From QQUJ01 sp050287605 (lineage in GTDB: Bacteria; Pseudomonadota; Gammaproteobacteria; QQUJ01): DNA of 27,311 bases. This document shows, piece by piece, positions 24,823-27,311 of this stretch. The stretch spans positions 1-27,311 of the forward strand of contig JBNKCG010000006.1 of assembly GCA_050287605.1 (NCBI GenBank), in the 5' to 3' direction. The translations under genes were made by a program, and so were the position numbers. A model generated the notes under the pieces. That model searched no databases. It had not been told where the DNA came from and was given only the letters and a program-made list of their open reading frames with translations. Within the stretch, counting starts at the first letter, position 1. The number at the start of each line of letters is the position of its first letter.

Positions 24823-25956
24823 TTATTCTTTGGCGATCTGGCGCGCGATCACCAGACGCTGGATTTCGCTGGTACCTTCGTAGATCTGAGCGATGCGCAC
24901 GTCGCGATAGATACGTTCTACCGGGAAATCCTGCGTATAACCATAGCCGCCGTGGATCTGGATGGCATCGGAGCAGACCCGTTCGGCCATCTCCGAGGCG
25001 AACAGCTTCGCCATGCTGGCCTCTTTGAGGCACGGCTCGCCGGCATCGCGCAACCGTGCCGCGTTGAGCACCAGGTGGTGCGCCGCTTCGATCTGGGTGG
25101 CCATGTCGGCCAGTTTGAAGGCGATGACCTGGTGCTCGATGATGGGTTTGCCAAAGGTTTCGCGTTCCTTGGCGTAGGCCATGGCCGCCTCGAACGCGGC
25201 GCGCGCCATGCCGACGGACTGGGCGGCGATGCCGATGCGTCCGCCCTCCAGGTTGCTCAATGCGATCTTGTAGCCCTGACCTTCCTCACCCAAGCGCAGT
25301 TCGCCCGGCAGGCGCATCCCGTCGAACAGGATCTGCGCGGTGTCGGAGGCGTTCTGTCCCAGCTTCTCCTCGATGCGCGCCACGGTGTAGCCCGGCGTAT
25401 CGGTGGGCACGATGAAGGCGCTGATCCCTCTGCTGCCCTGGTCGGGATCGGTTACGGCGAAGACGATGGCCACGTCGGCGTTCTTGCCCGAGGTGATGAA
25501 CTGCTTGGTGCCGTTCAGCGCGTAATGATCGCCGTCGCGCACGGCGCGGGTGCGGATGGCGCCGGCGTCGGAACCGGTGTGCGGCTCGGTGAGACAGAAG
25601 GTGCCCAGCATGCGGCCCTCCGCCAGCGGGCGCAGGAAGCGCTCTTTCTGCGCTTCAGTACCGAACTTGAAGATGGGGACCGTCACCAGCGAATTGGTGA
25701 CGCTCATGATGGTGGAGACGGCCCCTTCGCCGGCGGCGATCTCCTCCAACGCGAGGGCCAGCGATACGTGGTCGGCACCCGCGCCGTTCCACGCCTCGGG
25801 GATCAGCACGCCGAACAGACCGAGGCGCGCCATTTCATCCAGCTCCTCTCTGGGGAAGGCGTGGCTGCGGTCGCGCTCCGCGGCCTTGGGCGCCAGGCGC
25901 TCGCGGGCGAAGTCGCGGGCCATGTCGCGGATCATCTTCTGTTCGTCGGTCAGCAT
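24823..25956 (-). CDS. Acyl-CoA dehydrogenase (short/branched-chain type) in the liu cluster
   Basis: This 377-residue classic acyl-CoA dehydrogenase has the FAD/substrate blocks FCLTEPHTGSDAGAIRT, YALNGTKQFITSGK, QIHGGYGYTQDFPVERIYRDVRIAQIYEGTSEIQR and REALPAYS-free spacing typical of the AcdA group. Glu360 in IYEGTSEIQR is the catalytic base at the position used by short- and medium-chain enzymes. True isovaleryl-CoA dehydrogenases (LiuA) usually read YEIGAGTSEIRR here and take their base from elsewhere. So although its neighbourhood suggests isovaleryl-CoA oxidation, the residues fit a butyryl- or 2-methyl-branched-chain enzyme better. It lies 37 nt before the GST-kappa-like gene and 49 nt after the thiolase, so it belongs to the same operon. 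Confidence 0.9.
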   Translation of the reverse strand: MLTDEQKMIRDMARDFARERLAPKAAERDRSHAFPREELDEMARLGLFGVLIPEAWNGAGADHVSLALALEEIAAGEGAVSTIMSVTNSLVTVPIFKFGTEAQKERFLRPLAEGRMLGTFCLTEPHTGSDAGAIRTRAVRDGDHYALNGTKQFITSGKNADVAIVFAVTDPDQGSRGISAFIVPTDTPGYTVARIEEKLGQNASDTAQILFDGMRLPGELRLGEEGQGYKIALSNLEGGRIGIAAQSVGMARAAFEAAMAYAKERETFGKPIIEHQVIAFKLADMATQIEAAHHLVLNAARLRDAGEPCLKEASMAKLFASEMAERVCSDAIQIHGGYGYTQDFPVERIYRDVRIAQIYEGTSEIQRLVIARQIAKE

Positions 25957-26005
25957 GGAAGCGTTGCCCTCGGCTTGGGTTCGGTTACGCTGCTTGGCGC
26001 GAGTA

Positions 26006-27202
26006 TCAAACTCGCTCGATAGCGATCGCCGTCGCCTCGCCGCCGCCGATGCAGAGCGAGGCCACGCCGCGCTTCAGGTCGTACTTCTGCAGCGCGTTGA
26101 TCAGTGTGACGATGATGCGCGCGCCGCTGGCGCCCACGGGGTGGCCCAGGGCGCAGGCGCCGCCGTGCACGTTGACCTTGTCGTGGGGAATCTCCAGCTC
26201 GTGCATCGCCGCCAGGGTGACCACCGCGAAGGCTTCGTTGACCTCGAACAGATCGACTGCACCGACGCCCCAGCTCACTTTGTCGAGCAGCTTCTTCATG
26301 GCACCCACCGGCGCGGTGGTGAACCAGCCCGGCTCCTGGGCGTGGGTGGCGTGGCCGTGGATTACCGCCAGCGGCGTCAGGCCGCGGCGCTCGGCTTCCG
26401 AGCGGCGCATCATCACCAGCGCGGCGCCGCCGTCGGAGATGGAGCTGGCGTTGGCCGGAGTGATGGTGCCGTCTTTCTTGAACGCCGGTTTGAGCGTGGG
26501 GATTTTTTCCAGGTTGGCGTTGCCGGGTTGCTCGTCGTCGCTGACCGTCACCTCACCTTTGCGGGTCGGCACCGCGATGGGTTCGATCTCCTTGGCGAAG
26601 GTGCCGTCGGTGATGGCCTGCTGGGCGCGGGTCAGCGAGGCGATGGCGAACTCGTCCTGCTGCTGGCGGGTGAAGCCGTATTTCTCGGCGCACTGTTCGG
26701 CGAAGACGCCCATCAGCTTGCCCTTGTCGTAGGCATCTTCCAGGCCGTCGACGAACATGTGGTCGAGCACCTGCCCGTGTCCCATGCGCAGTCCGGCGCG
26801 CACCTTGGGCAGCACGTAGGGCGCGTTGGTCATGCTCTCCATGCCGCCGGCGACGACATAGTCGACCGTCCCGCTGGCAAGGGCTTCGGCGCCCATGATG
26901 ACCGTCTGCATGCCGCTGCCGCAAACCTTGTTCACCGTTGTCGCCTGTACCGATTTTGGCAGGCCGGCCTTGATCGAGGCCTGGCGTGCGGGAGCCTGAC
27001 CGAGGCCCGCGGGCAGGACGCAGCCCATATAGGTCCGGTCGAACTTCTCAGGCGCAACGCCAGAACGTTCCACAGCTGCCTTGACTGCAGTGGCGCCCAG
27101 ATCGGTTGCGGAAACTTCGGAGAGGGCACCCTGCATGCCGCCCATCGGCGTACGGGCATAGGAAAGGATCACGACGGGATCGGCGGCGCTGAACTGGGTC
27201 AT
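26006..27202 (-). CDS. Acetyl-CoA C-acyltransferase (thiolase)
   Basis: From the ATG at 27202 this is a 398-residue thiolase; an in-frame TTG at 27211 is a less likely start. The nucleophile Cys94 lies in NKVCGSGMQT. NEAFAVVTLAAMHEL, the active-site GGACALGHPVGASGARI and the C-terminal SLCIGGGEATAIAIE complete the catalytic set. It reversibly cleaves acetoacetyl-CoA or other 3-ketoacyl-CoAs to acetyl-CoA. As the first gene of the liu-type operon it could process acetoacetyl-CoA formed from the acetoacetate made by LiuE. Alternatively it could cleave 2-methylacetoacetyl-CoA from isoleucine. No acetoacetate-activating enzyme is visible in the window. Confidence 0.93.
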   Translation of the reverse strand: MTQFSAADPVVILSYARTPMGGMQGALSEVSATDLGATAVKAAVERSGVAPEKFDRTYMGCVLPAGLGQAPARQASIKAGLPKSVQATTVNKVCGSGMQTVIMGAEALASGTVDYVVAGGMESMTNAPYVLPKVRAGLRMGHGQVLDHMFVDGLEDAYDKGKLMGVFAEQCAEKYGFTRQQQDEFAIASLTRAQQAITDGTFAKEIEPIAVPTRKGEVTVSDDEQPGNANLEKIPTLKPAFKKDGTITPANASSISDGGAALVMMRRSEAERRGLTPLAVIHGHATHAQEPGWFTTAPVGAMKKLLDKVSWGVGAVDLFEVNEAFAVVTLAAMHELEIPHDKVNVHGGACALGHPVGASGARIIVTLINALQKYDLKRGVASLCIGGGEATAIAIERV

Positions 27203-27228
27203 CTTGTGCAAGTCCTCGGGTTCTGGAA

Positions 27229-27246
27229 TATCTCGCGGTCGAGATA
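27229..27246. promoter_or_regulatory. Dyad in the divergent region upstream of the thiolase operon
   Basis: TATCTCG at 27229-27235 and CGAGATA at 27240-27246 are perfect reverse complements around CGGT. The site is about 27 nt upstream of the thiolase start and 45 nt upstream of the plus-strand start at 27291, so it could control both. It is a candidate operator for a regulator of the leucine operon; LiuR (MerR family) and LiuQ/FadR-like regulators are known for such clusters, but I cannot assign one. Confidence 0.5.
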
Positions 27247-27290
27247 GGCCACGCGTCGCTGCGGCGCAACATGGACCAGAGGAGAATACG

Positions 27291-27311
27291 ATGGCGGACG
27301 ACCGGAAGAGC
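27291..27311 (+). CDS. Start of a gene divergent from the thiolase operon (7 codons only)
   Basis: An ATG at 27291 preceded by a strong AGAGGAGA ribosome site (27278-27285) opens a frame MADDRKS that runs off the window. Too little is present to name a product. Its divergent position beside a leucine/acyl-CoA operon makes a regulator of that operon, or another acyl-CoA enzyme, plausible. Confidence 0.6.

Noticed and set aside
25550..27247. 565-residue plus-strand open frame over the acyl-CoA dehydrogenase and thiolase
   Set aside because: Same shadow effect of GC-rich codons; both opposite genes have intact catalytic motifs.

Overview
The window is high-GC, densely coded bacterial chromosome and looks like a free-living gammaproteobacterium. 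Supporting evidence is the combination of aceK, slyX, a glc-type glycolate oxidase operon with malate synthase G, dxs, and a liu-type leucine degradation cluster. I cannot place it more finely; a Chromatiales-like lineage is a guess. No rRNA, tRNA, CRISPR array, insertion sequence or prophage gene is visible. About 24 genes, two of them cut by the window edges, explain nearly all the sequence.

Layout: (1) 1-3540, plus strand: end of glcE, then glcF and glcB, which turn glycolate into glyoxylate and then malate. (2) 3541-6745: a long imperfect inverted repeat, an ERG9-type squalene synthase on the minus strand, and divergent dxs, so precursor supply and the first triterpene step share one intergenic region. 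(3) 6769-8683: slyX and an HNH endonuclease coupled on the minus strand, a roughly 600 bp gene-poor stretch, then a small coiled-coil/winged-helix protein of unknown function whose promoter carries a perfect 23 bp palindrome, closed by a strong terminator. (4) 8770-11612, minus strand: aceK followed by a CitE/HpcH-family CoA ester lyase. (5) 11954-16254, plus strand: DmdC-like acyl-CoA dehydrogenase, PaaI-type thioesterase, metallo-beta-lactamase-fold hydrolase, and a small single-pass membrane protein. (6) 16275-18718: a LysR regulator divergent from isocitrate lyase aceA. (7) 18737-27202, minus strand: thiolase, acyl-CoA dehydrogenase, GST-kappa/HCCA-isomerase-like protein, liuB, liuC, liuD and liuE, a branched-chain (leucine) catabolic operon. 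A new plus-strand gene starts at 27291.

Most of the window serves C2 and acyl-CoA metabolism. Leucine and acyl-CoA breakdown yield acetyl-CoA. AceA and GlcB form the glyoxylate bypass. AceK, by phosphorylating isocitrate dehydrogenase, sets the split between the bypass and the TCA cycle. Glycolate oxidase feeds the same glyoxylate pool. No obviously novel multi-gene system is visible. The best second-look items are the small coiled-coil/winged-helix gene with its palindromic promoter, the long hairpin between liuC and liuD, the CoA ester lyase behind aceK, and the non-canonical dehydrogenase and GST-kappa-like protein in the leucine operon.
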